Shown here in pieces: positions 41,323-53,073 of a DNA stretch of 58,066 nt (the first letter of the stretch is position 1; each line of letters begins with the position of its first letter). A model generated the notes under the pieces. The model saw only the letters and a program-made list of their open reading frames with translations. It was not told the DNA's origin and did no database searches. The position numbers were made by a program, and so were the translations under genes. Origin of the DNA: an uncultured Bacteroidia bacterium (GTDB lineage: Bacteria; Bacteroidota; Bacteroidia; Bacteroidales; UBA932); NCBI GenBank assembly GCA_902784785.1, contig CACZWF010000013.1:1-58066 (forward strand), given 5' to 3'.

Positions 41323-43135
41323 CGATTCGCTTTTCGCTGAAAATGACATTCAAATCTATATCTTGTTCTATGTCCGTTTTCTCATCCACTTTGAGCAGGT
41401 GATTCCCGTCCTTGAGCTTGTAGAGCCGCACCTTTTCCGGCTGCTTGTGCTCGAGCAGGCATCCCGTGTCGATCAGCCCGTTTCCATTCGCGTCTTCCGT
41501 GATGCGGACGGCGTAGTTGCCGGCTTTCAGATAGGGGAAGAGCAGGGAGCAGTCTTTCTTGATGGTGAAACTGCGCTGGATTTTGGCGACTTTTTCATCC
41601 ATCAGGTCCACAATGTAATCCTTTCCGTTCACGCCGCTGACTTTGAGGGTGAGGCTGCTGGCCTTCTCGTCTTTGGGGAGGGACACCTTGACATCGAGGC
41701 TGTCGTTGTAGAAACCGTTGATGTCCTTGAACTTGCGATGAGGGATTTTCAGCGTGTACTCATAACCTTCCTGCAGTTTCCCGCTGGGACGGATGATGAA
41801 ACGGCGCAGGTTGAGCGAATCTTTTTCCAATCTGAATTTCATCTTGCTCTTCTGCTGCTTGGGGTTCATCGCAATCAACTTGAGCGAGTCCCAGCCGTCC
41901 TCGATGATCGGGTACTTGAACTCCATCACAAAACCGTTCTGCTCGATGAATTCGGGCTTGGCGTCCGTCGTGATGACGCAGGTGGTGTCCTCCTTTTTAA
42001 TGTCTTTCTTGCTCTTTTTGGCCGCAGCCTTGAGGGCTTTGGGTTTGAGGAGCTTGATGGTTTCCAAGGTCTTGACCAACACGCCCGTGCTGTCCGTCTT
42101 CCAGTAGTTGACATTCAAGAAAAGAGTGTCGCTCTGCGGCTTGGGATCGTTGATCCACAGCTCCAGACTGTCTTTTTTGGCGTTGAACTGGCGAATCACT
42201 TTCTTGGGAGAAATGCCTTTGAACCAGATGGAGTCGATGCGGGCGTTCGGAGCCATAAAGGTGATATAAGCCGTTCGCTCTCCCACACGTTCTTTGTTGA
42301 CGATCATCTGCTTGGAGGAAGTCTCTTTGAATAGCATCAATTCGTGTTCGGAGGGACGGGACAGGCAGGCCGCCGTATCTTTCAGGTCGTATTTCTGAAG
42401 TTGGGGAAGCGAGTCGTTGACGATGACGGTCGGCCGGATGAGCGTGTCGATAAACGCGACTTTGTCGGCGTCCGGGTCATAGACATTGTTGCTGCCATTG
42501 TCCTGAATCGCGTACAAACGATAGAGGGTGTCCTGAATGTTGCGCAGGCAGAAATAGCCCCACACATCCGTCTTGCCCGCTGCGTCCGGCCGTTTCTTGA
42601 AGATGGCAGAATCGCTGTGGTCTTTGTAAAGCATCACGGTGGCTCCTTCCACCGGGGCGAGTGTCTGGTTGTCGAGGACCGTTCCGGTCAGGACCATCGA
42701 GTCGATGCGTTCTCCGGTCGAAAAGACGAGGGTATAGCCCGGGAAAGGGTTTCCTTCGTTGTTGTCTGCAATGGCGCCCGTCAGGTCAAGCACATAGGTC
42801 TTCGCAGAGTCCAGCAGGCCTTCGAAACTGACCACCAGGCTTTTTTCCACGATTTTGGAAACGGGCTTCTTCTCGAGCGGGGGAGAGAGGTAGATGTTGT
42901 TCTTTTCTTTGATGACCACATATTCGTTGAAGGTCAGCTTCAACTTCGTCCCCTTGCGCGGTACATTTGTGGCGCCGCTGAGGGGTTGGACTTTCGTAAT
43001 GACGGGCGGAATCGTGTCTTTCGGGCCGCCGCTCGGAGGGGTGGTGGTGTTGGCGCAGGAGGGCGTGAAAATCATCACTCCCAGAACAAGGCCTACAACC
43101 AGGCCCAAGCCGATTCGATCCCAATGCTTTCTCAT
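41255..43135 (-). CDS. Big_5 Ig-like domain lipoprotein
   Basis: The protein is 626 residues from MRKHWDRIGLGLVVG, giving a lipoprotein signal with the lipid-modified Cys in IFTPSCANT (about residue 28). It continues with GGPKDTIPPVITK and the bacterial Ig-like Big_5 domain (LSGATNVPRKGTKLKLTFNEYV), then beta-rich domains (GTVLDNQTLAPVEGATV, VRITEDANGNGLID). It is probably an outer-membrane-anchored structural lipoprotein, a family widely conserved in Bacteroidota without known function. The start overlaps the rel stop by 4 bases, and the 3' end overlaps the barrel gene, so all are co-transcribed. Confidence 0.82.
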   Translation of the reverse strand: MRKHWDRIGLGLVVGLVLGVMIFTPSCANTTTPPSGGPKDTIPPVITKVQPLSGATNVPRKGTKLKLTFNEYVVIKEKNNIYLSPPLEKKPVSKIVEKSLVVSFEGLLDSAKTYVLDLTGAIADNNEGNPFPGYTLVFSTGERIDSMVLTGTVLDNQTLAPVEGATVMLYKDHSDSAIFKKRPDAAGKTDVWGYFCLRNIQDTLYRLYAIQDNGSNNVYDPDADKVAFIDTLIRPTVIVNDSLPQLQKYDLKDTAACLSRPSEHELMLFKETSSKQMIVNKERVGERTAYITFMAPNARIDSIWFKGISPKKVIRQFNAKKDSLELWINDPKPQSDTLFLNVNYWKTDSTGVLVKTLETIKLLKPKALKAAAKKSKKDIKKEDTTCVITTDAKPEFIEQNGFVMEFKYPIIEDGWDSLKLIAMNPKQQKSKMKFRLEKDSLNLRRFIIRPSGKLQEGYEYTLKIPHRKFKDINGFYNDSLDVKVSLPKDEKASSLTLKVSGVNGKDYIVDLMDEKVAKIQRSFTIKKDCSLLFPYLKAGNYAVRITEDANGNGLIDTGCLLEHKQPEKVRLYKLKDGNHLLKVDEKTDIEQDIDLNVIFSEKRIDEKKDTTSVVPAAAVDSAAVGR

Positions 43136-44913
43136 TCCGTCTTGTCGTTTAGGGCGACATCTTCGATGCCGGCAATCTGTTGAAGGGTTTTGATCCATTC
43201 TTCTACCGTCCACTCGTTCTGGGCCTGGAACTGTATCTTCCCGCTGAAGATCGTATCCTGCGTATCCAATTGGAAATGTTCCAAGTGGGCACCGCTCAGG
43301 CGGGCGCTCGTCCGCACGATATCATTGATCAGTTCAGGGCGCGTTTTTCCGGAAAGAGTCAGCGATATCTCGCGGGGATAATTGGCTTTGCGGCTTTTCT
43401 TCTGTCCCGTCGTCTTGAAGAAACTCTGGATGTCGTCTTTGGCCCGTTTGGTGCGGACGAAAGTCAGCCATTCTTTCTGCGGTTGTCCGTTTTCCGTAGT
43501 CAGGATTTCCACTTCGTCGCCGGAACGGAGCACGTGGTGCAGGGGAACCAGACGCGTGTTGACTTTCGCGGCGATGGCCTTCCGGCCGATTTCCGAGTGA
43601 ATGGAATAGGCGAAATCGAGGGCGGTTGCTCCTTTGAGTATGCTTCGCTGGTCGCCGTTGGGCGTGAATACATATATCTTGGTCGTGAGCAGGTCTTCGT
43701 GAACGATATCCAGCAACTCCAGCGAATTGACATCGGGATCGCTGAGAATATCCTGGATTTTCTCCAGCCAGCGGTCCATCTCGTTGTCTTCGCTCGAAAC
43801 GAATCCTTCTTTCTTATAGGCCCAGTGGGCGGCGATACCTTTTTCTGCTATATCGTCCATACGCCGCGAACGGATTTGCACTTCTATCCAGTTCCCGTTG
43901 TCGTTGAGCGTGCAGTGCAGCGCCTCGTAGCCATTGCTCTTGGGGCTCTTGATCCAGTCGCGCGTGCGGTCCGGCTTATACGGGTACATACTCGTGATAA
44001 TCGAGAAGATGTTGTAGCAAATCGCACGCTCTTCGTCGATGGTCTCGCATTTGTCATCGAAGATGATGCGGATGGCGTAGATGTCGTAGATCTGGTCGAA
44101 GGTCACGCCCTTGGTCTGGATCTTGTGCCAGCAGGAATAAGGGGTTTTGATGCGCCGTTTGATGATAAAATGAAATCCGGCCTTTTCCAGCGCCCGGTGG
44201 ATGGGGTTGATGAAGCGCTCGATTTCCAAATGGGCCATCGCCATCTTTTCCTCGACGCCGCGAGCAATTTCCTCGTAGGCCTTCGGCTCCGTGAACCGCA
44301 GCCAGATATTTTCCATTTCGGATTTGATCTCATACAGACCCAGCCGATGGGCGAGGGGGATGAAGATGAACATCGTCTCTGAAAGAATCTTCTCCCTTTT
44401 GTACTTGGGCAGGAATTCGAGGGATCGGCAATTGTCCAGACGGTCCGCCAGTTTGATGAGAATCACGCGGACGTCATCATTGAGGGTCAGCAGAATGCCT
44501 TTGAAGTTCTCGGCCTGCGTGCTGACTTCTTTGGCTTTGTCCTCTTTGTCCAGCACGGTTTTGATCTTGGCCAGACCGTCCACCAGCGAAGCCACTTTCT
44601 CGCCAAACTGGGCACGGATGTCATCCAGCATATAATCCGACTCTTCCACCAGGTCGTGGAGCAGAGCGGCGCAGATAGACTTGTAGCCCAAACTGATTTT
44701 TTCCACGACAATCCGCGCCACGGCGAGGGGGTGGAGGATATAGGGCTCGGAAGAGCGGCGGCGCATGCCGAGAGAAGAGTTGTTGACCATATCGAAGGCC
44801 TTCTGGACCTGCGAAAGTTCCCATTCGTTGGCACAACGCTTACGGGCGGCGTCCATCAAGGCTTCATACTCTTGCTGGATCAGGTCGAGTTCTTCTTGGG
44901 TGAATTCTGCCAT
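43132..44913 (-). CDS. short RelA/SpoT-family (p)ppGpp enzyme
   Basis: The 593-residue protein has an HD hydrolase domain (SSEPYILHPLAVARIV, LLHDLVEESDYM, IKLADRLDNCRSLE), a synthetase domain (RIKTPYSCWHKI, DIYAIRIIFDD, SNGYEALHCTLND), a TGS domain (FTPNGDQRSILKGATALDFAYSIH without its first part) and a short C-terminal ACT-like part. Compared with full-length Rel proteins of about 730-750 residues, the helical and zinc-finger region between TGS and ACT is missing. The HDxxED motif reads HDxxEE, so hydrolase activity is uncertain. It makes or breaks (p)ppGpp in the stringent response. It sits 3 bases after ligA in the operon. Confidence 0.88.
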   Translation of the reverse strand: MAEFTQEELDLIQQEYEALMDAARKRCANEWELSQVQKAFDMVNNSSLGMRRRSSEPYILHPLAVARIVVEKISLGYKSICAALLHDLVEESDYMLDDIRAQFGEKVASLVDGLAKIKTVLDKEDKAKEVSTQAENFKGILLTLNDDVRVILIKLADRLDNCRSLEFLPKYKREKILSETMFIFIPLAHRLGLYEIKSEMENIWLRFTEPKAYEEIARGVEEKMAMAHLEIERFINPIHRALEKAGFHFIIKRRIKTPYSCWHKIQTKGVTFDQIYDIYAIRIIFDDKCETIDEERAICYNIFSIITSMYPYKPDRTRDWIKSPKSNGYEALHCTLNDNGNWIEVQIRSRRMDDIAEKGIAAHWAYKKEGFVSSEDNEMDRWLEKIQDILSDPDVNSLELLDIVHEDLLTTKIYVFTPNGDQRSILKGATALDFAYSIHSEIGRKAIAAKVNTRLVPLHHVLRSGDEVEILTTENGQPQKEWLTFVRTKRAKDDIQSFFKTTGQKKSRKANYPREISLTLSGKTRPELINDIVRTSARLSGAHLEHFQLDTQDTIFSGKIQFQAQNEWTVEEWIKTLQQIAGIEDVALNDKTE

Positions 44914-44916
44914 AGA

Positions 44917-47028
<2,112 letters not shown>

Positions 47029-47033
47029 TTATA

Positions 47034-47067
47034 CAAATATACGACTTTTTTCTGACATAATCCCAAA
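47034..47067 (-). promoter_or_regulatory. possible promoter of the ligA operon
   Basis: On the minus strand TTTG (47064-47067) and TATATTTG (47034-47041) are 22 bases apart, slightly more than the usual 19-21. It would give a leader of about 15-20 bases. Confidence 0.4.
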
Positions 47068-47072
47068 TAAAA

Positions 47073-47104
47073 TTTGGGAATCCGAGGTGAATGTCGTACT
47101 TTTG
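47073..47104 (+). promoter_or_regulatory. promoter of the lipoprotein gene at 47149
   Basis: TTTG at 47073-47076 and TACTTTTG at 47097-47104, with a 20-base spacer, match the consensus. The start codon is 45 bases downstream of the -7 element. Confidence 0.7.
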
Positions 47105-47148
47105 CTTTGATTATGACTCTTTCGGGATAGTTCTTATTCCGAAAAAAG

Positions 47149-49101
47149 ATGAAATACACACTCTCTATTTTGCTGCTGGGCCTCTTTTTGACGGCCTGTT
47201 CTTCTTCGTATAAAGTCCACAAAATCCGAACAAAAGGGACGATAGCCACCTTGCGGCTTCCCGGCGAGAAAGCGCTTCCGGAACCCCTTCTTCCCGAGGG
47301 TTCTCCAGCTTCGGACACCCTGACGGTAAAGGACGAGGCGGGCAATGAATATTTGATTATGCGGGCAGTCCGCGATGAAGAAAGCGGAGAAATGGTGGCT
47401 TCCGAGCAACTGCAGGCCGCCGTGGTGACCGCCCGTTTCCGTAATGTGGCCGAGCGGGGCGGTTGGATCGATCTGGCCTTTCAAATCCGTGTTTCCGACT
47501 CCCTGCAAGACAGTCGCTGGCAGTTGCGTTTCTTTCCTGAAATGTACCTCTTGAGCGACACCTTGCAATTGGATTCGGTGCTTATTACCGGCAAGGGATT
47601 CCGTAAAGCGCAACTGCGTGGTTACCAACAATATGAGCGTTTCCTGCGCTCCATTGCCCGGGATAGCGCCCATTTCGTGGATGAATACCAACTGGAGGTG
47701 TTTCTGGAGCGGAATCTGCCGCAAATCTATGGCTTCAAATCGGACACTTCCCGCGTCTCGGACGAACAGTTTGCTTCCGCTTTCGGCGTAACGGGCCGGC
47801 AGGCGCTCGAGCATTATACCAACAAATTGCTGATCCGGGCCAATGCCCGGAAAGTGGGGCGAAAAAGGCAAATGCTCGAAAAATACATCCGCAATCCGCT
47901 GGGAGGCGATGGCATCCGTCTGGATACCGTTCTACGGGGAGAAAACGGCGAGTTTATTTACAATTATACGCAGAGCCTGCACACGCGCCCGAAGCTCCGC
48001 AAAGTGGAGGTCGTGCTGAAAGGAGCCATCCACGACGAGAAAAAGCGGTTGTACCGCATTCCGCCCGCTCCTCCCTTGACCTTCTATATCAGTTCCTTGA
48101 GTTCTTTCGCCCAGCCGACGGAGCGCTATCAGACCCGAGTGGTGGAACGGCGGGCCGAGGCCAACACGATGTGCAACCTGGACTTCGCAGGAGGCAGTAG
48201 CGACATTGTCCTTTCACTGGGACGGAATGAAGCGGAATTGGAACGCATCCGGTCGATTTTGGCCTCGTTACTGGAAAACGAAATCTTCGATTTGGACTCC
48301 GTCGTGGTGCGGGCGTCGTGTTCGCCGGAAGGACGATATTCGCTGAATAGAGGCCTCTCTCAAAGACGCGGAGAGCGTGTCTGCAAGCACTTTCAACACT
48401 TCATCCGTCATTATACCGATTCACTTCGCCGCTATCGGGGCTTTTCTGTGGATGAAGAGGGGCGAATCACGCGTGCTGCCGCGGCTCCCCACATCGCCTT
48501 TCTTTCATGCAGTGTCCCCGAGGATTGGGACGGACTTTCTGAGGCGGTAGCGGCGGACACGGTGCTGCGCGAGGGGGAGAAACATCGTTTTCGGACACTG
48601 TGCTCCCTGTCCGATCCGGATGAACGGGAAAGGGCGATGCGTGGCGAATCCTTCTATCCTTATATAAAGAGAACGCTCTATCCGCGTCTTCGGTCGGTAC
48701 AGTTCCAATTTCATCTGCATCGCAAAGGGATGGTGAAAGATACGGTGCATACGACAGTCCCGGACACGGTTTATCGCGAGGGGTTGCAAGCGCTCATCGA
48801 CCACGATTATGAGAAGGCTTTTTCTTTGTTGAAAGGATACGAGGACTACAATGCCGCCGTCGCCGCACTGGCGCTGGATCGCAATGTCTATGCCCGGACG
48901 ATACTGGAAAAGTTGCCTTCCAGTCCGCGTGTCGATTATATGCTGGCGATACTTTATGCCCGGGAAGGGGACTATGAACCGGCCGTGCAGCATTATCTGG
49001 ACGCGTGCCGTAAGGACCCGTCGCTGGTGCATCGCGGCAACCTCGATCCGGAGATCAGCGCCCTGGTGCGACGGTATGACCTGCAGGGCATGGGAGAATA
49101 G
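47149..49101 (+). CDS. large lipoprotein with OmpA-like and TPR-like C-terminal parts
   Basis: The 650-residue protein has a lipoprotein signal with Cys17 (LFLTACSSS). The first 340 residues are beta-rich and unassigned (LQAAVVTARFRNVAERGG, LEVFLERNLPQIYGF). At about 345-470 there is an OmpA-like segment (VVVRASCSPEGRYSLNRGLSQRR), which in other proteins contacts peptidoglycan. From about residue 535 there are TPR-like helices (LQALIDHDYEKAFSLLKGYE, MLAILYAREGDYEPAVQHY). It is probably anchored in the outer membrane facing the periplasm. I do not recognise the whole family; the fimbrial-anchoring type is one possibility. A consensus promoter precedes it. Confidence 0.72.
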   Translation: MKYTLSILLLGLFLTACSSSYKVHKIRTKGTIATLRLPGEKALPEPLLPEGSPASDTLTVKDEAGNEYLIMRAVRDEESGEMVASEQLQAAVVTARFRNVAERGGWIDLAFQIRVSDSLQDSRWQLRFFPEMYLLSDTLQLDSVLITGKGFRKAQLRGYQQYERFLRSIARDSAHFVDEYQLEVFLERNLPQIYGFKSDTSRVSDEQFASAFGVTGRQALEHYTNKLLIRANARKVGRKRQMLEKYIRNPLGGDGIRLDTVLRGENGEFIYNYTQSLHTRPKLRKVEVVLKGAIHDEKKRLYRIPPAPPLTFYISSLSSFAQPTERYQTRVVERRAEANTMCNLDFAGGSSDIVLSLGRNEAELERIRSILASLLENEIFDLDSVVVRASCSPEGRYSLNRGLSQRRGERVCKHFQHFIRHYTDSLRRYRGFSVDEEGRITRAAAAPHIAFLSCSVPEDWDGLSEAVAADTVLREGEKHRFRTLCSLSDPDERERAMRGESFYPYIKRTLYPRLRSVQFQFHLHRKGMVKDTVHTTVPDTVYREGLQALIDHDYEKAFSLLKGYEDYNAAVAALALDRNVYARTILEKLPSSPRVDYMLAILYAREGDYEPAVQHYLDACRKDPSLVHRGNLDPEISALVRRYDLQGMGE

Positions 49102-49168
49102 ACAGAAAAATATTTTGATGCAAAACGAATTTTCTATAAATTCGCAGGATTTTTGACAAAAAACAACC

Positions 49169-50398
49169 ATGAAAGATTCCATCATTATCCTTTGCGGTGG
49201 CGGCCCGGCTCCGGGTATGAACACCGTTGTTTGCTCTGTAGCAAAGACTTTCTTGTCCAACGGTTATCGTGTGATCGGTCTGCACGGCGGCTATAGCGGC
49301 CTGTTCAGCACCGACGCCCGTTACGAAGACCTCGACTTTTTCAAGGCCGACGCTTATTTCAACCGTGGCGGCAGTTATCTGCAGATGAGCCGTTTCAAAC
49401 CGACGGACAAAGATTTCGAAGAGAACTTCAATCTCAAATTGTTCCAGGACAACAACATCAAGCTCTTGGTGACCGTCGGCGGCGACGATACCGCTTCTAC
49501 GGCCAACCGCATTGCGAAATTCTTGGAAGCCAAGAAATATCCCATCCAGAACATCCACATCCCCAAGACCATCGACAACGACCTTCCCTTGCCGAACAAC
49601 ACCCCGACTTTCGGTTTCAACTCCGCCAAGGACGAAGGAGCGCACATTGCCCGCACGGTTTATGAGGATGCCCGCACCAGCGGCAACTGGCTGCTCATCT
49701 CCGCGATGGGCCGCAGCGCCGGTCACCTGGCCCTGGGTATCGGCGAGGCCACGCACTGCCCGATGACCATCATCCCCGAGATGTTCAACAAGACCAGCAT
49801 CGGCATCGACAAGATTATCAAACTCACCTTGTCCGCCATCATCAAACGCAAAATCCTGGGCATTCCTTACGGTACGGTTGTCGTGGCCGAGGGTGTTTTC
49901 CACGATTTGGATCCCGAAGAAATCAAAGCCACGGGTGCCAACCTTACTTATGACGAGCACGGCCACCCCGAATTGGGCAAAATCTCCAAGGCGGTGATGT
50001 TCAACGACATTCTTGAGAAAGAATTCAAGAAAATCGGCCTGAAAGTCAAGACCCGTCCCATCGAGATCGGTTACGACGTCCGCTGCCAGGACCCGATTGC
50101 CTACGATTTGACCTATTGCTCCGAACTGGCGATGGGCGCTTACGAACTCTTCGCCAAAGGCGAGACCGGCTGTATGGTCTTTGTGGACCACAACGGTGAC
50201 GCCAAGCCGCTCTATCTGCACGACCTGCAGAACGCGGAAGGCAAAATTCCGCCTCGTCGCGTCAACATCGACGGCGGTACCGCCCAGAACTACTATCAAC
50301 ACATCTGCCACTTCATCACCCCGGCCGACTACGAGGCTGCGAAGAAGTATGTGGCTGACCCTGAGAACTACGATTTCAAGAAAATCTTGAACTGGTAA
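49169..50398 (+). CDS. pfp: PPi-dependent-type 6-phosphofructokinase
   Basis: The 409-residue protein has the phosphofructokinase motifs ILCGGGPAPGMN (8-18), VTVGGDDTAS (101-110) and IPKTIDNDLP (131-140) with the catalytic aspartates. The Asp at position 106 of GGDDT and Lys133 of PKTIDND are the signature of pyrophosphate-dependent enzymes; ATP-dependent ones have Gly at the first place. It interconverts fructose 6-phosphate and fructose 1,6-bisphosphate in glycolysis using PPi. Codon use looks strongly biased to C-ending codons, as in highly expressed genes. It starts 68 bases after the preceding gene. Confidence 0.9.
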   Translation: MKDSIIILCGGGPAPGMNTVVCSVAKTFLSNGYRVIGLHGGYSGLFSTDARYEDLDFFKADAYFNRGGSYLQMSRFKPTDKDFEENFNLKLFQDNNIKLLVTVGGDDTASTANRIAKFLEAKKYPIQNIHIPKTIDNDLPLPNNTPTFGFNSAKDEGAHIARTVYEDARTSGNWLLISAMGRSAGHLALGIGEATHCPMTIIPEMFNKTSIGIDKIIKLTLSAIIKRKILGIPYGTVVVAEGVFHDLDPEEIKATGANLTYDEHGHPELGKISKAVMFNDILEKEFKKIGLKVKTRPIEIGYDVRCQDPIAYDLTYCSELAMGAYELFAKGETGCMVFVDHNGDAKPLYLHDLQNAEGKIPPRRVNIDGGTAQNYYQHICHFITPADYEAAKKYVADPENYDFKKILNW

Positions 50399-50401
50399 AT
50401 C

Positions 50402-51520
50402 GTGGCTCTCGGCGAGTTCGATTGGATCGACAGACTGCGCAAGGCGTTTCCGCAGGCATCCGGAGAAATCCTGGGCATTGGAGACGATTGCGCAGTCTTG
50501 CCGTTTTCTGCATTGTCCCGCAGCGCGAGGGGAGAAGCCTTCGGTGAAGAGTTGCTGGTCAGTACGGACTTGCTGACAGAAGGGGTGCATTTCCGTTTGG
50601 AGGACATCACTCCTTGGCAATTGGGCTGGAAGTCGCTGGCGGTAAACATCAGCGACATCGCCGCGATGGGCGGAACGCCGAAAGGCTTCTTTCTTTCGAT
50701 TGCTTTCCCTGGCCCGGATGTGGCATCTGCTTCTGCTGAAGATAAGGCCCCTCAAAAACGCTTGGACGAGGCCTGGATGGAGGAATACATCCAAGGGATG
50801 AAAGACATCGCCGAGCAGTATGGCGTTGCCTTGTTGGGTGGAGACACCAGTCGTTCCATCGGTCCTCTGACGCTCAACATCACCATTGTGGGCACTTGCG
50901 CGAAAGGAACCTCTGTCAAGCGATCTTCGGCTCGTCCCGGAGATTTGATTTGCGTCAGCGGCACCCTTGGCGACAGCGCCGCCGGACTCAAGGCCCTGCT
51001 GGAAAATATAGGAACGCACGGTGCCAACGGTTCCTCGAAAGGCGAGGTCCCCGCAATCGGCGGCGCGCTGTCCCGTCTGATACGCCGGCATTTCGAGCCG
51101 CAGCCTCGAGTGGCACTTGGCCAAATCTTGGCTGCGATGCCGGGTATGGGTGCAATGATGGACCTGTCAGATGGTCTGGCGGCCGATTTGCCGCATATTT
51201 TGGACGCCTCATCCCAAGGAGCCTTTTCGGGCCATTCCCAAGCCCCGTTGGGCGCCGTTGTCGAAACTGCCAAAATCCCGCTTTCGGATGACCTTCGGGC
51301 CGTATGTTCCGAATATGGCTGGGGTCCCTTGTCGCTGGCCTTGGAGGGAGGGGAGGACTACGAACTGCTTTTCACCTGCCGCCCCGACGCTCCGTTGGAA
51401 CGGACACTGCCCTCGACCGCTTCGACTCCCGCTATTACGGTCATCGGCCGCATCACCGACACCCCCGGCGTCATCTGGAAGGGGAGCGACCGTTCCTATC
51501 AAGGTTTCCGACATTTTTGA
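50402..51520 (+). CDS. thiL: thiamine-monophosphate kinase
   Basis: The 372-residue protein starts with a GTG 3 bases after the pfp stop. It has GEFDWIDRL, the metal site GIGDDCAVLP (about 26-35), VSTDLLTEGVHFR (about 57-69), WKSLAVNISDIAAMGG and LLGGDTSRS (about 142-150). It phosphorylates thiamine monophosphate to thiamine pyrophosphate, the last step of vitamin B1 synthesis. Several extra segments (for example after FPGPDVAS and around SSKGEVP) make it longer than the E. coli enzyme by about 45 residues. It is probably co-transcribed with pfp. Confidence 0.92.
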   Translation: MALGEFDWIDRLRKAFPQASGEILGIGDDCAVLPFSALSRSARGEAFGEELLVSTDLLTEGVHFRLEDITPWQLGWKSLAVNISDIAAMGGTPKGFFLSIAFPGPDVASASAEDKAPQKRLDEAWMEEYIQGMKDIAEQYGVALLGGDTSRSIGPLTLNITIVGTCAKGTSVKRSSARPGDLICVSGTLGDSAAGLKALLENIGTHGANGSSKGEVPAIGGALSRLIRRHFEPQPRVALGQILAAMPGMGAMMDLSDGLAADLPHILDASSQGAFSGHSQAPLGAVVETAKIPLSDDLRAVCSEYGWGPLSLALEGGEDYELLFTCRPDAPLERTLPSTASTPAITVIGRITDTPGVIWKGSDRSYQGFRHF

Positions 51521-51553
51521 ATTTACATTATATATTATAAACACAATTGAACT

Positions 51554-53071
51554 ATGAACCGATTCGTACTTTCTTTGTTGATTTTGCTCGCTTTGACAAC
51601 CTCCTGCGCACAGAAAGAGGAGGAAGGGGCGATTCCCGTGCCGGTGTTCGATGAAAAGCCGGAATATGTGGATTTCTACTGGACGGCTTGGAGTCAGGCC
51701 AAGGACCATATCAAAGAGCAGCCCGGACTGGTCCAGCCCCGCTATATGGACGAGGGATTCTGGGATGACGCCATCTGGATCTGGGATTCGGAATTTATGG
51801 TCCTCTTTTGCAAATATGCCCCGAAACAATACCCGGGCATCGAGACGCTGGACAATTTCTATTACACCCTGCACGAGAACGCCGGTTCACCTTTGAGCGT
51901 GTGGCATCCCGACAATCCGCCTTTCTTCGCTTGGGTGGAGAGCGACTATTACAAATTCACGGGGGACAAGGATCATATCAAAACCCTCCTTACTGAAACG
52001 CGCTTCTTGCAAAAGCATTTCGAGTTCTTCAACACGATGAACCACGATACGACCTTCCCTTTCAAAATCAGCAACGACGGTGTCCGCATCGAGTACAAAG
52101 GAATCGGTTATAACTGGCAGCGGTGGCAAAGCGGTATGGACAACACGCCCCGTGTACGAGAAATGCCCCTGTTTTGGGTGGACGCCATCTCCCAACAGGC
52201 GCTCTCGGCCCTCTATATCTCCCGGCTGGCCCGGGTGGCAGGGGATTCAGCGACCGAGGAAGAGTATAAAGCAAAATACGAGGATTTGAAGGAAAAAGTC
52301 AACACCTATTATTGGGACGAAAAGGATGGTTGTTACTATGACCTCCGTGAGGGAGACCTTTCCAGAACCCATATTCTGACCCCGGCCTCCTTCTGGCCGA
52401 TGTTGGCGGAAATCCCTTCGCAGGAGCAGGCGGAGCGTATGGTCCGTTTTGCTTTGCAGGACAATAAAATAGGTGGCCCCCTCCCTTGGGCTTCCGTGTC
52501 GCGGGATGATGAGCAGTTCGACCCCGACGGAGACTATTGGAGAGGCTCCATCTGGCTGCCGACGACCTATATGGCTATCAAGGCGCTGGAAAAATACGGC
52601 TTCTTTGAAGAGGCCGACCGGACCGCGCAAGCAACGCTGGAACATATGTGGCAGACCTATGCCCAGTATGAGCCTCATACCATCTGGGAATGCTACAGTC
52701 CTACGAAAGCGGAACCGGCCAGCAAGAACATCCGCAACCAACGGGTCAAAGAGGTCAAGGCCGATTTCTGTGGCTGGTCGGCGCTCGGCCCCATTTCACT
52801 CTTCATCGAAAATGTGCTGGGCTTCTATGATGTGGTCGCGCCTTCCGCCACTGTCCGCTGGAATTTGCATCAGACCTGCCGTCACGGCATTCAGAAACTC
52901 TCGTTCGGCAAAATCACGGCCGATATCCTGTACGACAACGGTCAGGTGACGGTGGTCAGCAACAAGCCTTACACTCTGTATGTCAACGGTGAGGAACACG
53001 CCATTCGTAAAGGCAAGAACTGCTTTGCCGCGCAACCTGCGCCGGAAGGACAAACCTCCAGCGCCGAGTAG
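51554..53071 (+). CDS. GH63-like (mannosylglycerate/trehalase-type) glycoside hydrolase lipoprotein
   Basis: The 505-residue protein has a lipoprotein signal with Cys18 (LALTTSCAQK). The remainder is an (alpha/alpha)6-barrel sequence of the GH63/trehalase-like group: YMDEGFWDDAIWIWDSEF (about 59-76, containing the likely catalytic Asp), DYYKFTGDKDHI, YWRGSIWLPTTYMAIKAL and HTIWECYSPTKAEPA (with the second acidic residue). It probably trims glucose or mannose from plant or host glycans in the periplasm or on the surface. It starts 33 bases after thiL and converges with the GH39-like gene (2 bases between stops). Confidence 0.82.
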   Translation: MNRFVLSLLILLALTTSCAQKEEEGAIPVPVFDEKPEYVDFYWTAWSQAKDHIKEQPGLVQPRYMDEGFWDDAIWIWDSEFMVLFCKYAPKQYPGIETLDNFYYTLHENAGSPLSVWHPDNPPFFAWVESDYYKFTGDKDHIKTLLTETRFLQKHFEFFNTMNHDTTFPFKISNDGVRIEYKGIGYNWQRWQSGMDNTPRVREMPLFWVDAISQQALSALYISRLARVAGDSATEEEYKAKYEDLKEKVNTYYWDEKDGCYYDLREGDLSRTHILTPASFWPMLAEIPSQEQAERMVRFALQDNKIGGPLPWASVSRDDEQFDPDGDYWRGSIWLPTTYMAIKALEKYGFFEEADRTAQATLEHMWQTYAQYEPHTIWECYSPTKAEPASKNIRNQRVKEVKADFCGWSALGPISLFIENVLGFYDVVAPSATVRWNLHQTCRHGIQKLSFGKITADILYDNGQVTVVSNKPYTLYVNGEEHAIRKGKNCFAAQPAPEGQTSSAE

Positions 53072-53073
53072 CG

